Below are positions 16,719 to 26,789 of a stretch of DNA of 64,000 nucleotides, in pieces. The position numbers and the translations under genes were made by a program. Below the pieces are notes generated by a model that was not told the origin of the DNA, ran no database searches, and was given only the letters and a program-made list of their open reading frames with translations. Source of the stretch: Acidobacteriota bacterium (lineage in GTDB: Bacteria > Acidobacteriota > Blastocatellia > Pyrinomonadales > Pyrinomonadaceae); assembly GCA_020199775.1 (NCBI GenBank), contig JAIVJZ010000009.1, positions 106,813 to 170,812 on the forward strand. Direction: 5' to 3'. Every line of letters begins with the position of its first letter. Position 1 is the stretch's first letter.

Positions 16719-16787
16719 AGGGGGAGGGGGAAGGGAGAGTAACGGATTTTTACCCTTCCCCCTCCCCCTTTACCCTTTACCCTTTTT
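16712..16787. repeat. Palindromic array, GGGTAAA/GGGGGA type (site 5)
   Basis: Left arm AAAGGGTAAAGGGGGAGGGG includes the argF' stop codon (TAA in GGGTAAA). The loop is short (GAGAGTAACGGATTT) and the right arm is TACCCTTCCCCCTCCCCC then TTTACCC units. It ends next to the argB Shine-Dalgarno GGAGAGG. Confidence 0.85.
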
Positions 16788-16800
16788 GGAGAGGTGAATG

Positions 16801-17688
16801 ATGAGCCAGCCGCGACTCGATCTGTTGCGCGAAGCCCTGCCCTATATTCAACGTTTCAAGGGCAAAACTTTCGTCGTCAAAATCTCCGGCAAGTTGACGG
16901 AGGATTACGAGCATCTCCGTTCGCTCTGCGAAGAGTTGGCGTTGATGCATCAGGTGGGCATCCGCCTGTGCGTCGTTCACGGCGGCGGCAAGCAGTTGAC
17001 GGATTTGGCCGAGCAGCTGGGGATCGAGCAGACGATCATCAACGGGCGGCGCGTCACCGACGACGCCACGCTCGACATGGCGAAGATGATCTTCGCCGGG
17101 AAGATCAACACGGACATTCTCGCCGCGCTGCGCAATCACGGCGTCAACGCCGTCGGCTTGTCGGGCGTTGACGGCAACATCGTGCTGGCCGAACGCCGCC
17201 CGCCGAAGGACGTGTTGAATCAAGCGACGGGCGAGAGCGAGCGCATTGACTTCGGGCACGTCGGCGACGTGTTGGAAATCGACGACCGGCTGCTGCGCGT
17301 GCTGCTCGACCACGACTACCTGCCCGTCGTCTCGCCGCTCGGCGCGGACTCCAGAGGGCGCGTCTTCAACATCAACGCCGACACCATCGCCGCCGAAATC
17401 GCCGTGCGTCTGGAAGCGGAGAAGTTGATTTTGTTGAGCGACGTGGACGGGCTTTACCTGCGGCCGGGCGAGTCGGCGACGAAACTCTCGCGCCTGACGG
17501 TCGGCGAGGTGACGAAACTCCTCGAAGACGGCGTCGCCACGGGCGGCATGATCCCGAAGCTGCAAAACATCACGGAACTCCTGCACCGCGGCGTTCGCAG
17601 CGCGCACATCATCAAGGGCTCTTTGCGCAACACGCTGCTCTCCGAAGTCTTCACCGACGAAGGCACGGGCACGATGATCGTCGCGTGA
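16801..17688 (+). CDS. argB: N-acylglutamate kinase
   Basis: The 295 aa amino-acid kinase-fold enzyme phosphorylates N-acylglutamate. Motifs: FVVKISGKLTED (nucleotide-binding Lys), VVHGGGKQLTDLAEQLGI, NGRRVTDDATLDMAK, VSPLGADSRGRVFNINADTIA and LLSDVDGLY, with GGMIPKLQN near the C-terminus. I prefer ATG 16801, 6 nt after GGAGAGG; ATG 16798 is directly before it. It closes the arg cluster. No argA or argJ is present to supply N-acetylglutamate. Confidence 0.96.
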   Translation: MSQPRLDLLREALPYIQRFKGKTFVVKISGKLTEDYEHLRSLCEELALMHQVGIRLCVVHGGGKQLTDLAEQLGIEQTIINGRRVTDDATLDMAKMIFAGKINTDILAALRNHGVNAVGLSGVDGNIVLAERRPPKDVLNQATGESERIDFGHVGDVLEIDDRLLRVLLDHDYLPVVSPLGADSRGRVFNINADTIAAEIAVRLEAEKLILLSDVDGLYLRPGESATKLSRLTVGEVTKLLEDGVATGGMIPKLQNITELLHRGVRSAHIIKGSLRNTLLSEVFTDEGTGTMIVA

Positions 17689-17715
17689 CAGTGAAGAGTA
17701 GTTAAGGGCGGGCGG

Positions 17716-17785
17716 TAAGTAGAAAGGCGAAGGGTAAAGTGAAGACGGTGCGCCCGCTCCACTTTACCCTTCGCCTTTCTACTTT
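17716..17785. repeat. Palindrome with 22+ bp perfect arms, argB 3' side (site 6)
   Basis: GTAGAAAGGCGAAGGGTAAAG (from 17719) pairs perfectly with CTTTACCCTTCGCCTTTCTAC (to 17782) around a 20 nt loop. It belongs to the GGGTAAA family, with one GGCGAA unit. It may double as a transcription end signal for the arg operon, but no T-run follows. Confidence 0.85.
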
Positions 17786-17904
17786 CCACTTTCGTCCTTT
17801 CGACCGCCGACCCCGCGCGCGAAGCCACGATATTTTCAGCCATCTTACGGGACATCTTTGCGTCCCAAAGTAATCAACTCTCTCACCGTTTTTAAGGAGA
17901 TCAA

Positions 17905-18954
17905 ATGACCCACCGAATGAAATTGTTGAGCAAGGCGATTGTGCCGTGCCTGCTCGCGTTCGCCATGTTACCCCTGACCGCGTTCGCGGGTAATTCGCAG
18001 GCGCGCTCCTACGGCGACGTGCGGACGCTCGCCCCGTTCCCCGTGCCGCCCGGCTCGCCCGAAGGCATCGCCGTCAAAGGCAACAAGGCTTACGTCTCCG
18101 GCCCCGCGCGCTTCGGCACGGCGGGAGGGCCGCCCTCAATCGTCGTCGTCTACGACACGCGCACGGGCGAGCAACTTGAGACCATCCAGATACAGGGCGA
18201 AGACCTCAGTCAGGAGCACGCCAACTCGTGCGTCGCCTTCGACGGCGAGGGTCGCCTCTACGTCGTCAATACGCAGCGCGGGATCGTCCGCATAGACCTC
18301 GGCAGCGGCGAACAGGCGGTGTACGCGCCGCCCGTGTCGAACCTCGCGCCCTTAGAAGCGCCGCCGCTCCCGAACGACATCGCCTTCGACCCGGCGGGCA
18401 ATCTGTATCTCACCGATTCGCTGCAAGCGACCATCTGGCGCATCCCGCCGGGCGGCGGCGCGCCGCAAGCCTGGTTTCAGGACACCGGCCTCGCCACGCC
18501 CTTCGGCGCGAACGGCATCCGCATCAACCCCGACCGGACGAAAGTCTACTTCGTCGTCACCGCCGAGGGCGCGAATGAGTTCGGCTTCACTGGCGGCAAA
18601 ATCTACACGCTGCCGCTCGTGGGCGCGCCGACCGCGTCACAACTCGAAGTCTTCCACCAGTACAACGGCGAAGGGCCGGACGGCATTGCCTTCGGCAACT
18701 CGGGCAAACTCTACGTGATACTGGCCTCGCCCGGCTTCTCCGGCGTTTCGGTGCTGAGCCCGACGGGCGCGGAGACCGCGCGTTTCGGCAACGCGCCCGG
18801 CAGCCTCATCTCGCCCTTCAACTCACCGGCCAACGTCGCCTTCGACAAACACGGCTCGCTCCTCGTGACGAATCACACCTTCATCTTCCCCGGCAACGAG
18901 AGCGTGCTCAGCGTGTTCGTGGACGACAAGGAATCGCCGCTCGTGAAGCCGTAA
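17905..18954 (+). CDS. Secreted SMP-30/NHL-type beta-propeller protein
   Basis: A 349 aa exported protein (signal peptide 1-29, cleavage near AFAGN). It has repeated propeller blades with the pattern P-x-G-I-A-(V/F)-(x)3-G-x-L-Y-V: SPEGIAVKGNKAYVSG, CVAFDGEGRLYVVN, NDIAFDPAGNLYLTD, DGIAFGNSGKLYVIL, ANVAFDKHGSLLVTN. This resembles SMP-30/gluconolactonase-like or NHL proteins. Enzymatic activity cannot be claimed, because metal-ligand residues are not securely identifiable. ATG 17905 has an ideal AAGGAG 6 nt upstream. Confidence 0.8.
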   Translation: MTHRMKLLSKAIVPCLLAFAMLPLTAFAGNSQARSYGDVRTLAPFPVPPGSPEGIAVKGNKAYVSGPARFGTAGGPPSIVVVYDTRTGEQLETIQIQGEDLSQEHANSCVAFDGEGRLYVVNTQRGIVRIDLGSGEQAVYAPPVSNLAPLEAPPLPNDIAFDPAGNLYLTDSLQATIWRIPPGGGAPQAWFQDTGLATPFGANGIRINPDRTKVYFVVTAEGANEFGFTGGKIYTLPLVGAPTASQLEVFHQYNGEGPDGIAFGNSGKLYVILASPGFSGVSVLSPTGAETARFGNAPGSLISPFNSPANVAFDKHGSLLVTNHTFIFPGNESVLSVFVDDKESPLVKP

Positions 18955-19032
18955 GCTTCCCTGAAACGCCGGGAGAGTTTTATGCTGTGACACAGGCGCG
19001 CGGCCGAAGCGATAGAGCGCGCCGCCTGCTCG

Positions 19033-20217
19033 ATGAAGAAACTCGAACTAAAAGAGACTTTGACAAACGCCGGGACGAAGCGACCGCTCAGTCGCTTCGC
19101 CCGGCGTTTGTCGCGCGCGTGGCAGCGGCTCGCGCTGCCCTTCGACGCGCGCGTCGTCGTCGCGGTGTCGGGCGGGGCGGATTCGACCGCGCTCCTGCTG
19201 GCGTTCGACGAGTTGATCAAAGCGGGGCGGCTGGCTCTGACGCTCAGAGTCGCGCATCTGGATCACGAATTGCGCGGCGAGGCGGGCGCGGGCGACGCGC
19301 GCTTCGTGGCGGAGTTGGCGGGCGCGCTGGGTTATGAGGTGACAATCGGCCGGGCGGCGGTCGGGCGGCGGGCGGCGGCGACGCGCGACAACCTTGAGCA
19401 GGCGGCGCGGCGCGAGCGTTACGAGTTTTTGGGCGGTGTGGCGCGCGGGTGGGGGGCGTGCGCCGTCGCCGTGGCGCACACGGTCGAGGATCAGGCGGAG
19501 ACGTTGTTGCTGGCTCTGCTGCGCGGGAGCGGGGCGCGCGGGCTCGGCGGGATGCGCGACCGCCGCCCGTTCGACGAGCGCGGGGACGAGTTGCTGCTCG
19601 TGCGCCCGCTGCTCCAACGTGCGCGGCGCGCGGAGACATCGGAGTATTGCGCGGCGCGCGGCGTCCGTGTGCGCGCGGACGAGATGAACAAGGACGAGCA
19701 ATTTGCGCGCGTGCGCGTGCGTCGGCGGTTGTTGCCCCTGTTGGAGACGTTCAACCCGCGCGCGGTCGAGACGCTGGCGCGCACCGCCGGACTGCTGCGC
19801 GCGGAGGCCGATGCGCTGGAACGACTGGGCGGGGACTTGCTGGCCGAAGCTTGCCGTGAAGGGTTGTCGGGAGCGGCGGCGGGGCGTGCGGAAAATGGCG
19901 CAAAGGGGCGACGGGCGGCAGATGAAAAAGGCTCTCTTGCGAATGAGACTGACGCTCTTGAAGACGCTCCGCCGCTCAGCGTCGAAGTGTTGCGCGGGGC
20001 GGACGCGGCGGTGCTGAGTTATGCACTGCGCGGCTGGATCAAGTCGGGACGCGGAAACCTCCGGCGGATCGAGGCGACGCATATCGCAGCGGTCGCCGGA
20101 TTGCTGGACGGCGTGCGCGGCGGGCGCGTGGCGGAGTTGCCGGGCGGGGCGAGGGTGGAGCGGCGGCGCGGGCTGTTGCTGTTTCGCGCGGGGACGGCTG
20201 GCGCGGGAAAGGGTTGA
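19033..20217 (+). CDS. tilS: tRNA(Ile)-lysidine synthetase
   Basis: The 394 aa PP-loop ATPase modifies the wobble cytidine of the CAU-anticodon tRNA(Ile) to lysidine. Motifs: VVAVSGGADSTALLLAF (PP-loop at 46-51), LRVAHLDHELRGE, VAHTVEDQAETLLLALLRGSGARGL and RPLLQRARR. The linker around residues 285-315 is low in conservation and the C-terminal domain is short compared with E. coli TilS. The gene order tilS-hpt-ftsH-folP is the one known from Firmicutes. Confidence 0.93.
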   Translation: MKKLELKETLTNAGTKRPLSRFARRLSRAWQRLALPFDARVVVAVSGGADSTALLLAFDELIKAGRLALTLRVAHLDHELRGEAGAGDARFVAELAGALGYEVTIGRAAVGRRAAATRDNLEQAARRERYEFLGGVARGWGACAVAVAHTVEDQAETLLLALLRGSGARGLGGMRDRRPFDERGDELLLVRPLLQRARRAETSEYCAARGVRVRADEMNKDEQFARVRVRRRLLPLLETFNPRAVETLARTAGLLRAEADALERLGGDLLAEACREGLSGAAAGRAENGAKGRRAADEKGSLANETDALEDAPPLSVEVLRGADAAVLSYALRGWIKSGRGNLRRIEATHIAAVAGLLDGVRGGRVAELPGGARVERRRGLLLFRAGTAGAGKG

Positions 20218-20242
20218 AAAAGGGCGGGTGGGGCTTTAGAAT
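20214..20242 (+). promoter_or_regulatory. Sigma70-type promoter of hpt
   Basis: TTGAAA (20214-20219), 17 nt spacer, TAGAAT (20237-20242): both hexamers match consensus at 5 of 6 positions. The -35 overlaps the last codons and stop of tilS, giving hpt (and possibly ftsH) independent expression. Confidence 0.6.
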
Positions 20243-20326
20243 CAAAAGTGTCGCACATGGCCGCTCAGTTTTCGCGAGCGGTCTTTAGTTTTTAACGGGC
20301 AACATTTTTCGAGGCGCAAAAACGAG

Positions 20327-20833
20327 ATGGCAGAAGGCATCGTGGAACTTTACAGCGCGGCGCAGATCGCGGAGCGCGTCGAAACGCTCGCGGACGAAAT
20401 CTCCCGCGCTTACGCGGGGCGCGAGTTGACCGTGCTCGGCGTGGTCGAAGACGGCTTCATGTTTCTCGCCGATTTGCTGCGGCGGCTCGACGTGCCGTTG
20501 CGCGTGTCCTTCGTCCGTTACGACCACCGCACGCTCGGCGGCGTGCAGGATTTGAATTTCAGCACGCCGCTCGACCTCGCGCGCCGCGACGTGTTGCTCG
20601 TCGAAGGCGTGATGGAGACGGGCGTGACGCAGGAGTACCTGATCAAGCAACTCGAATCGCGCGGGGCGGCGTCGGTGAAACTCTGCGTGCTCGTCGACAA
20701 AGTTGACCGTCACCGCGTCGAGTTGACGCCGGACTGGCGCGCGTTCGAGACGCGCGAGAATTATGTTTTCGGGTACGGTCTGGGAATGAACGAGCGTTGG
20801 CGGAATTTGCCCTATCTGGCGCGACCTGCCTGA
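20327..20833 (+). CDS. hpt: Hypoxanthine phosphoribosyltransferase-like protein, altered active site
   Basis: A 168 aa type-I PRTase with HPRT length and ends (ENYVFGYGLGMNERWRNLPYL). Several catalytic positions differ from active HPRTs. The PRPP loop reads VEGVMETGVT (92-101) rather than VEDIIDTGxT, so the first Asp is Gly and the general-base Asp is Glu. The usual LKG loop is EDG (41-43). The Mg-binding Asp of GYxLD is Gly153. The Lys of VDK (125) is kept. It may bind nucleotide or have low activity. Position between tilS and ftsH matches organisms where HprT partners TilS to control ftsH. Confidence 0.82.
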   Translation: MAEGIVELYSAAQIAERVETLADEISRAYAGRELTVLGVVEDGFMFLADLLRRLDVPLRVSFVRYDHRTLGGVQDLNFSTPLDLARRDVLLVEGVMETGVTQEYLIKQLESRGAASVKLCVLVDKVDRHRVELTPDWRAFETRENYVFGYGLGMNERWRNLPYLARPA

Positions 20834-20949
20834 CGGGGTTTTTTGTCACCAAAGCGCAACGGTTTCCGCATGCGGGCGCACGGTTTGCGGGCACAACGCG
20901 CCGCCCGCCACGGGCATCTTAAGAGAGCTTTGATAAAGCCGGACTCCCG

Positions 20950-20973
20950 CGCGCCAGCAGGCGCGTTTTCTTT
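20950..20973 (+). terminator. Rho-independent terminator after hpt
   Basis: CGCGCC-AGCA-GGCGCG (20950-20965) forms a 6 bp stem with a tetraloop, followed directly by TTTTCTTT. It lies 117 nt after the hpt stop and 66-93 nt before ftsH, so ftsH may need its own promoter or partial read-through. Confidence 0.65.
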
Positions 20974-21065
20974 CCCGGCGGCGGAGACGCACGGGCGCGG
21001 GGAGCGCGCGGAAGCGACAACAGACGCCCTTCTGGGTTATGATCGGCGTCGGAGGCAATACGGAA

Positions 21066-22997
<1,932 letters not shown>

Positions 22998-23002
22998 GGA
23001 AG

Positions 23003-23070
23003 GTTAAAGGTAAAGGGTTAAAGGGGAAGGGGATTCAACCCTCTTCCCCTTTCGCTTTGTGCCTTACCAC
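23003..23070. repeat. Palindromic array, GGTAAAG type, imperfect (site 7)
   Basis: GGTTAAAGGTAAAGGGTTAAAG plus GGGAAGGGG pair imperfectly with CCTCTTCCCCTTTCG and CTTTGTGCCTTACC. It is a degenerate member of the GGGTAAA family between ftsH and folP. Confidence 0.7.
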
Positions 23071-23105
23071 TTTTCGCTTCGGGCAAGCCGGTATTGATTC
23101 GCCCT

Positions 23106-23134
23106 TTGAGACGAAGGGCGCGCCGCCCTAAAAT
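23106..23134 (+). promoter_or_regulatory. Promoter placing the folP start codon at +1
   Basis: TTGAGA (23106-23111), 17 nt spacer, TAAAAT (23129-23134); both match consensus at 5 of 6 positions. The expected start of transcription is 23141, which is the A of the folP ATG. There is no Shine-Dalgarno, so a leaderless mRNA is predicted. Confidence 0.55.
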
Positions 23135-23140
23135 TTCCCC

Positions 23141-24007
23141 ATGACACGACCACGCGAATGGAAACTCGCACGCCGCACGCTCGCCGTCGGCGGGCACACG
23201 CTCGTCATGGGCGTCTTGAACGTGACGCCCGACAGTTTCAGCGACGGCGGTCAGTTCTTCGACCTCGAACGCGCCGCCGCACGCGCCGCCGAGATGCTCA
23301 CGGACGGCGCGGACATCATCGACATCGGCGGCGAATCGACCCGGCCGGGCGGCGCACACGTCACGACTGAAGAAGAGTTGCGGCGGATCGTGCCCGTCGT
23401 CGAACGCCTCCGCGCGCAACTTCCCCAGGCCATCATCTCCGTCGACACGACGAAAGCGGAAGTGGCGCGCGCCGCTCTCGACGCCGGGGCTGAGATCGTC
23501 AACGACATCTCCGCCCTCCGTTTCGACGAGCGCGTCGCGGACGAAGCGGCGCGCACGGGCGCGGGTCTCGTGCTCATGCACTCGCGCGGCACGCCCGCGA
23601 CGCTGCATAGCCTGCCGCCCGCCGCCAACATCATGCCGGAAGTGTCGGAGAGCCTGCGCCGGAGCATCGCCCTAGCCGAGAGGCGCGGCGTTGCGCGCGC
23701 GCAGATTGCGATTGACCCCGGCATCGGGTTCGGCAAGAGCCAGCAGCAGAACCTCGAATTGCTCGCCAAGCTCGACGTGCTCGCCGCGGAGTTCGACGGA
23801 TTTCCGCTGCTCGTCGGCACGTCGCGCAAATCCTTCATCGGGCGTCTGCTCGGCGACGCGCCGCCCGAACGACGCCTGCACGGCACGATGGCCTCGGTGA
23901 CGGCGGCGATTCTCGGCGGCGCAAATATAGTCCGCGTCCATGACGTGCGCGCCGCCGTCGAGACCGCCCGCGTCGCGGACGCCATAAAAACCATGAATCG
24001 TGAATAG
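23141..24007 (+). CDS. folP: Dihydropteroate synthase
   Basis: The 288 aa TIM-barrel enzyme condenses p-aminobenzoate with dihydropterin pyrophosphate in folate synthesis. Both DHPS signatures are present: MGVLNVTPDSFSDGG and DIIDIGGESTRPGG, plus QIAIDPGIGFGKS and LLVGTSRKSFIG. The final residues MNRE and the stop are encoded by the left arm of a CGTGAAT palindrome, so the natural C-terminus has been replaced or extended by repeat sequence. It probably has a leaderless transcript. ftsH-folP adjacency is widespread. Confidence 0.96.
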   Translation: MTRPREWKLARRTLAVGGHTLVMGVLNVTPDSFSDGGQFFDLERAAARAAEMLTDGADIIDIGGESTRPGGAHVTTEEELRRIVPVVERLRAQLPQAIISVDTTKAEVARAALDAGAEIVNDISALRFDERVADEAARTGAGLVLMHSRGTPATLHSLPPAANIMPEVSESLRRSIALAERRGVARAQIAIDPGIGFGKSQQQNLELLAKLDVLAAEFDGFPLLVGTSRKSFIGRLLGDAPPERRLHGTMASVTAAILGGANIVRVHDVRAAVETARVADAIKTMNRE

Positions 24008-24053
24008 AAACTGCTTTGATCTATTCACGATTTACGATTCACGATTTACGGCT
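23993..24053. repeat. Palindromic 7-mer array, CGTGAAT type (site 8)
   Basis: The left arm ATGAATCGTGAATAG overlaps the folP stop; loop AAACTGCTTTGAT; the right arm CTATTCACGATTTACGATT continues as CACGATTTACG. The left arm is shorter than the right. Confidence 0.8.
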
Positions 24054-24120
24054 TTATACTGCTTATCGTATCGCGCGGCGTTCGCGTTTGACGTGTGGGG
24101 AGAGAGGGGAAGTGTCGAAA

Positions 24121-24681
24121 ATGACGTTTGCGAAGAGGGCGGGGCGCGGGGCGTCGCTGCTGGTTTTGCTGCTGTGCGCGTCGGGCTTCACGGAATGCTA
24201 CAAGCCCGTGACGAAGAGCGGGCTGCCGACGCATGTGCGCACGGTAGCCGTCGCGCCCTTTCAGAATCAGGCGTTGCGCTACAAGATCGAGGCGCGTTTT
24301 ACGGAGGCCGTCGCGAACGAGATCATCCGGCGCGGCCACGGCCTGCGCGTGCAGAGCGAGACGGAGGGCGCGGACGCCGTGGTTGACGGCGTTATCCGCA
24401 GCTTCACCTTTTCCGGCGTGCTGCTGGACGAGCGCGGCCGCTCGCGCGTCTTCGAGGTGACGGTGGTGGGCGCGGTGACGGTGCGCGATCAGGTGCAGAA
24501 CCGCGTGCTCTACGACAATCAGAATTACGTCTTTCGCGGCGAGTACGAGTTTACGAGCGACCCGCGCACCTTCTTCAACGAGGAAGACCCGGCCGTGCAG
24601 CGCATCGCGCGCAACTTCGCCGAATCGCTCGTCTCAACTCTCGTCCACGGCTTCGGCGTCAACGAAGAGAAGAAAAAATGA
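24121..24681 (+). CDS. lptE: LptE-like LPS-assembly protein
   Basis: A 186 aa exported protein (hydrophobic segment residues 12-23). LptE-family character: VRTVAVAPFQNQALRYKIEARFTEAVANEIIRRG, then ADAVVDGVIRSFTFSGV and a C-terminal AESLVSTLVHGF. LptE plugs the LptD translocon that inserts LPS in the outer membrane. Cys19 and Cys26 are candidates for lipidation, but neither sits in a canonical lipobox. A GTG at 24112 is an alternative start; GAGAGGGG lies upstream. It overlaps holA by 4 nt, the lptE-holA order seen in many Gram-negatives. Confidence 0.82.
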   Translation: MTFAKRAGRGASLLVLLLCASGFTECYKPVTKSGLPTHVRTVAVAPFQNQALRYKIEARFTEAVANEIIRRGHGLRVQSETEGADAVVDGVIRSFTFSGVLLDERGRSRVFEVTVVGAVTVRDQVQNRVLYDNQNYVFRGEYEFTSDPRTFFNEEDPAVQRIARNFAESLVSTLVHGFGVNEEKKK

Positions 24682-25694
24682 GTGTGCTGACGCGCGAAAA
24701 ATTGTGGGGTGAGTTGAAGGCGAAGCGCATCGCGCCGCTCTACCTGTTGTTTGGCGCGGAGGATTATTTGCGCGACGCGGCGGCGCGCAAGATCGCGGAG
24801 GAAGCCCTGCGCGGCGCGGGCTTGCGCGATTTCAACGAAGCGAGTTTCAGCCTCGCCGCCGTTGACGTGCAACAGGCGATTGCCGCCGCCGAACAACTCC
24901 CGATGATGGCGTCGCGGCGCGTCGTGCGCATCACGGACTTCGGCAAGCTGCGCGAGGCGGACGAGGGCGCGCTCCTGCGCTACCTCGCGCGCCCCGCCGA
25001 GAGTTCCGTCGTGATCTTCGTCGCGGACGATCTCGACAAGCGGCGCAAGCTGTCGAAGACGCTGCTGGACGCTTGCGTGAGCGTCGAGTTCGCGCCGCTC
25101 CCCGACGGCGAACTGGCCGCGTGGGCGCGCGATCACCTGAAGAAGTTGAAGGCCGAAGCCGACGAGCGCACGCTGCGGCAGATCGTCGCGCTCGTGGGGA
25201 CGAGCGTCCGCCGCCTCGCGAACGAGTTGGACAAACTGGCGACCGCCGCGCTGCCCGGCGGCCGCATCACGATGGACGACGTGGACGCGCTCGTCGGCCG
25301 CTCGCGCGAGTTGTCGAATTTCGAGTTGACGGATCACCTGATCGCGAAAGACCGCAAGGGCGCGCTCAGAACCCTGCGCCGCCTGCTCGACGACGACGCC
25401 GAACCCGTGATGCTGCTCGGGCTGATCGCGAGCAACTACCACCGGCTCGCGCTCGCCAAAGAGTTGATGACGACGGGCAGGCCGAAGGAGGAAGTCTTCC
25501 GCCTCGTCCCCATGCCCTTCAGTAAGCGCGAAGACTTTCTCGCCACCGCCCGCCGCACCGACTCGGCCGATCTCGCGCGTCGCATCTCGCGCATCGCCGC
25601 GACCGACCTCGCCATCAAAACCTCGCTGGGAGGAAGTGCTCCTCGTGGCCCGCGCCTCCAACTCGAACTGCTCATCTGCGAACTGTCGAGCTAA
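24678..25694 (+). CDS. holA: DNA polymerase III delta subunit
   Basis: A 338 aa clamp-loader subunit that opens the sliding clamp. It has APLYLLFGAEDYLRDAAARKI at the start, the delta-type region LSNFELTDHLIAKDRKGALRTLRRLLDD, and the C-terminal SKREDFLATARRTDSADLARRISRIAATDLAIKTS with RLQLELLI. ATGA overlap with lptE suggests coupled translation. It converges on a minus-strand hypothetical gene with a 35 nt gap. Confidence 0.92.
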   Translation: MSVLTREKLWGELKAKRIAPLYLLFGAEDYLRDAAARKIAEEALRGAGLRDFNEASFSLAAVDVQQAIAAAEQLPMMASRRVVRITDFGKLREADEGALLRYLARPAESSVVIFVADDLDKRRKLSKTLLDACVSVEFAPLPDGELAAWARDHLKKLKAEADERTLRQIVALVGTSVRRLANELDKLATAALPGGRITMDDVDALVGRSRELSNFELTDHLIAKDRKGALRTLRRLLDDDAEPVMLLGLIASNYHRLALAKELMTTGRPKEEVFRLVPMPFSKREDFLATARRTDSADLARRISRIAATDLAIKTSLGGSAPRGPRLQLELLICELSS

Positions 25695-25729
25695 CGCGCC
25701 CGCCGTCGGCCGCCGCTTCGCGCCCGCGC

Positions 25730-26173
25730 TCAAAAATCCAAAGGCTTCAAGTCGGGTTCGACCCAAGACGCTTTCGCCTCCGGCGTTTGCACCCGCGCGC
25801 GGCTGTAATACTCGAAGGCGACTTTTGAATTGTTGTAAGTCGCGAGCAGTTCGTTGGCGCGTTCGGCGAGGGGGCGCGCGGCGTCCGCCTGAGCGAGAAA
25901 GCGGCGAACGAGTTTGATCCAGAAGAGCGTCAGGGTTTCGTTATAGTTTCCCTGCGCGTTGTTGTGCGCGGCAAAGCGATGCAGCCCTTCGCGCATGTGC
26001 GCGGCCGCCGTCGCGGCGCAGGGACAACGCGAGAGATACCAGAGGGCGACCGCCAGATGCGCGCCGTGGTCAAATTCCGCGGGCGGCAGAGCGCACGACT
26101 CGAAACTCTCGACCAGTTCTTCGAGGTCACGGTCGCTCAGGTAACGCGGCCGCGTCTCGCTTTCGACATTCAT
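25730..26173 (-). CDS. Conserved hypothetical protein with FDHGAHLAVALWYL motif
   Basis: A 147 aa soluble protein. The segment LPPAEFDHGAHLAVALWYLSRCP, the GNYNETLTLFWIKLV stretch and the C-terminal KASWVEPDLKPLDF are recurring features of an uncharacterised family as I remember it; no function is known to me. His and Asp in EFDHGAH could bind metal. ATG 26173 is chosen because GGAGGTTGGAG precedes it; an upstream in-frame ATG at 26215 lacks one. It is co-directional with rpsT 57 nt upstream. Confidence 0.72.
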   Translation of the reverse strand: MNVESETRPRYLSDRDLEELVESFESCALPPAEFDHGAHLAVALWYLSRCPCAATAAAHMREGLHRFAAHNNAQGNYNETLTLFWIKLVRRFLAQADAARPLAERANELLATYNNSKVAFEYYSRARVQTPEAKASWVEPDLKPLDF

Positions 26174-26229
26174 CTCCAACCTCCATTTCTTTGCCTTTAT
26201 GCCCCGCTGCTTCAAAGTTGCGTGAAACT

Positions 26230-26499
26230 TTACTTCGCGCCCGCTTGATTGACCCGCGCCGTCAGGCGCGACTTGTAACGGGCGGCAGCGTTGCGGTGCA
26301 AGACGCCCTTCTGCACCGACTTGTCGATGGTGGAAATCGTCTGCGACAGCGCGGTCTGGAGCGCGCCCGCGTCTTCGCCGGTGATGGCGGCGCGCAGTTT
26401 CTTGATTTCGGTGCGCAGGCGCGTGCGGTTGCTGCGGTTGATTCCTTTGCGACGCTCGTTCTGGCGCATGCGCTTCTCGGCTGATTTATGATTGGGCAT
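26230..26499 (-). CDS. rpsT: Small-subunit ribosomal protein S20
   Basis: An 89 aa basic, helical protein: MPNHKSAEKRMRQNERRKG, NRSNRTRLRT and a C-terminal GVLHRNAAARYKSRLTARVN. It binds 16S rRNA helices during 30S assembly. Length is normal. It is encoded opposite lptE-holA, close to holA as in several genomes. Confidence 0.97.
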   Translation of the reverse strand: MPNHKSAEKRMRQNERRKGINRSNRTRLRTEIKKLRAAITGEDAGALQTALSQTISTIDKSVQKGVLHRNAAARYKSRLTARVNQAGAK

Positions 26500-26789
26500 C
26501 TTCTGAAACTCCGTCGGTAATCTAAAAAACTGATGTTCTATTCCACTCGCGCCGCCACAGGCAACGATTTGACCGTGAGCGCAAAGGGCAAAGTATAGGT
26601 ATCGAGGGCGTTTGTGTCAAGGCGAGGTGTCGCGGGCGGGGGCGGGTAGTGGCCCGTCTTCGTTGACACATTTTGGGGCATGTAGTAGCGTTTTCCCTGC
26701 AACATGCAGAACCAAGATCGCTCACCCGCACCCCCGCCCTACCCCTGTGGCACGAACCGCCGCCCATGCGAAGGAGATAGCACGCTCAC
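26500..26789. other. Intergenic region between rpsT and phoH
   Basis: Divergent promoter region of about 290 bp. I see no open frame with a ribosome site, no tRNA-like fold and no repeat of the palindromic families. AAGGAG at 26771-26776 serves phoH. Confidence 0.4.

Noticed and set aside
16712..16787. Reading the palindromes simply as Rho-independent terminators
   Set aside because: Most lie inside operons, lack a T-run and are AT- or purine-rich along the whole arm; true terminators here (20950, 31829) look different.
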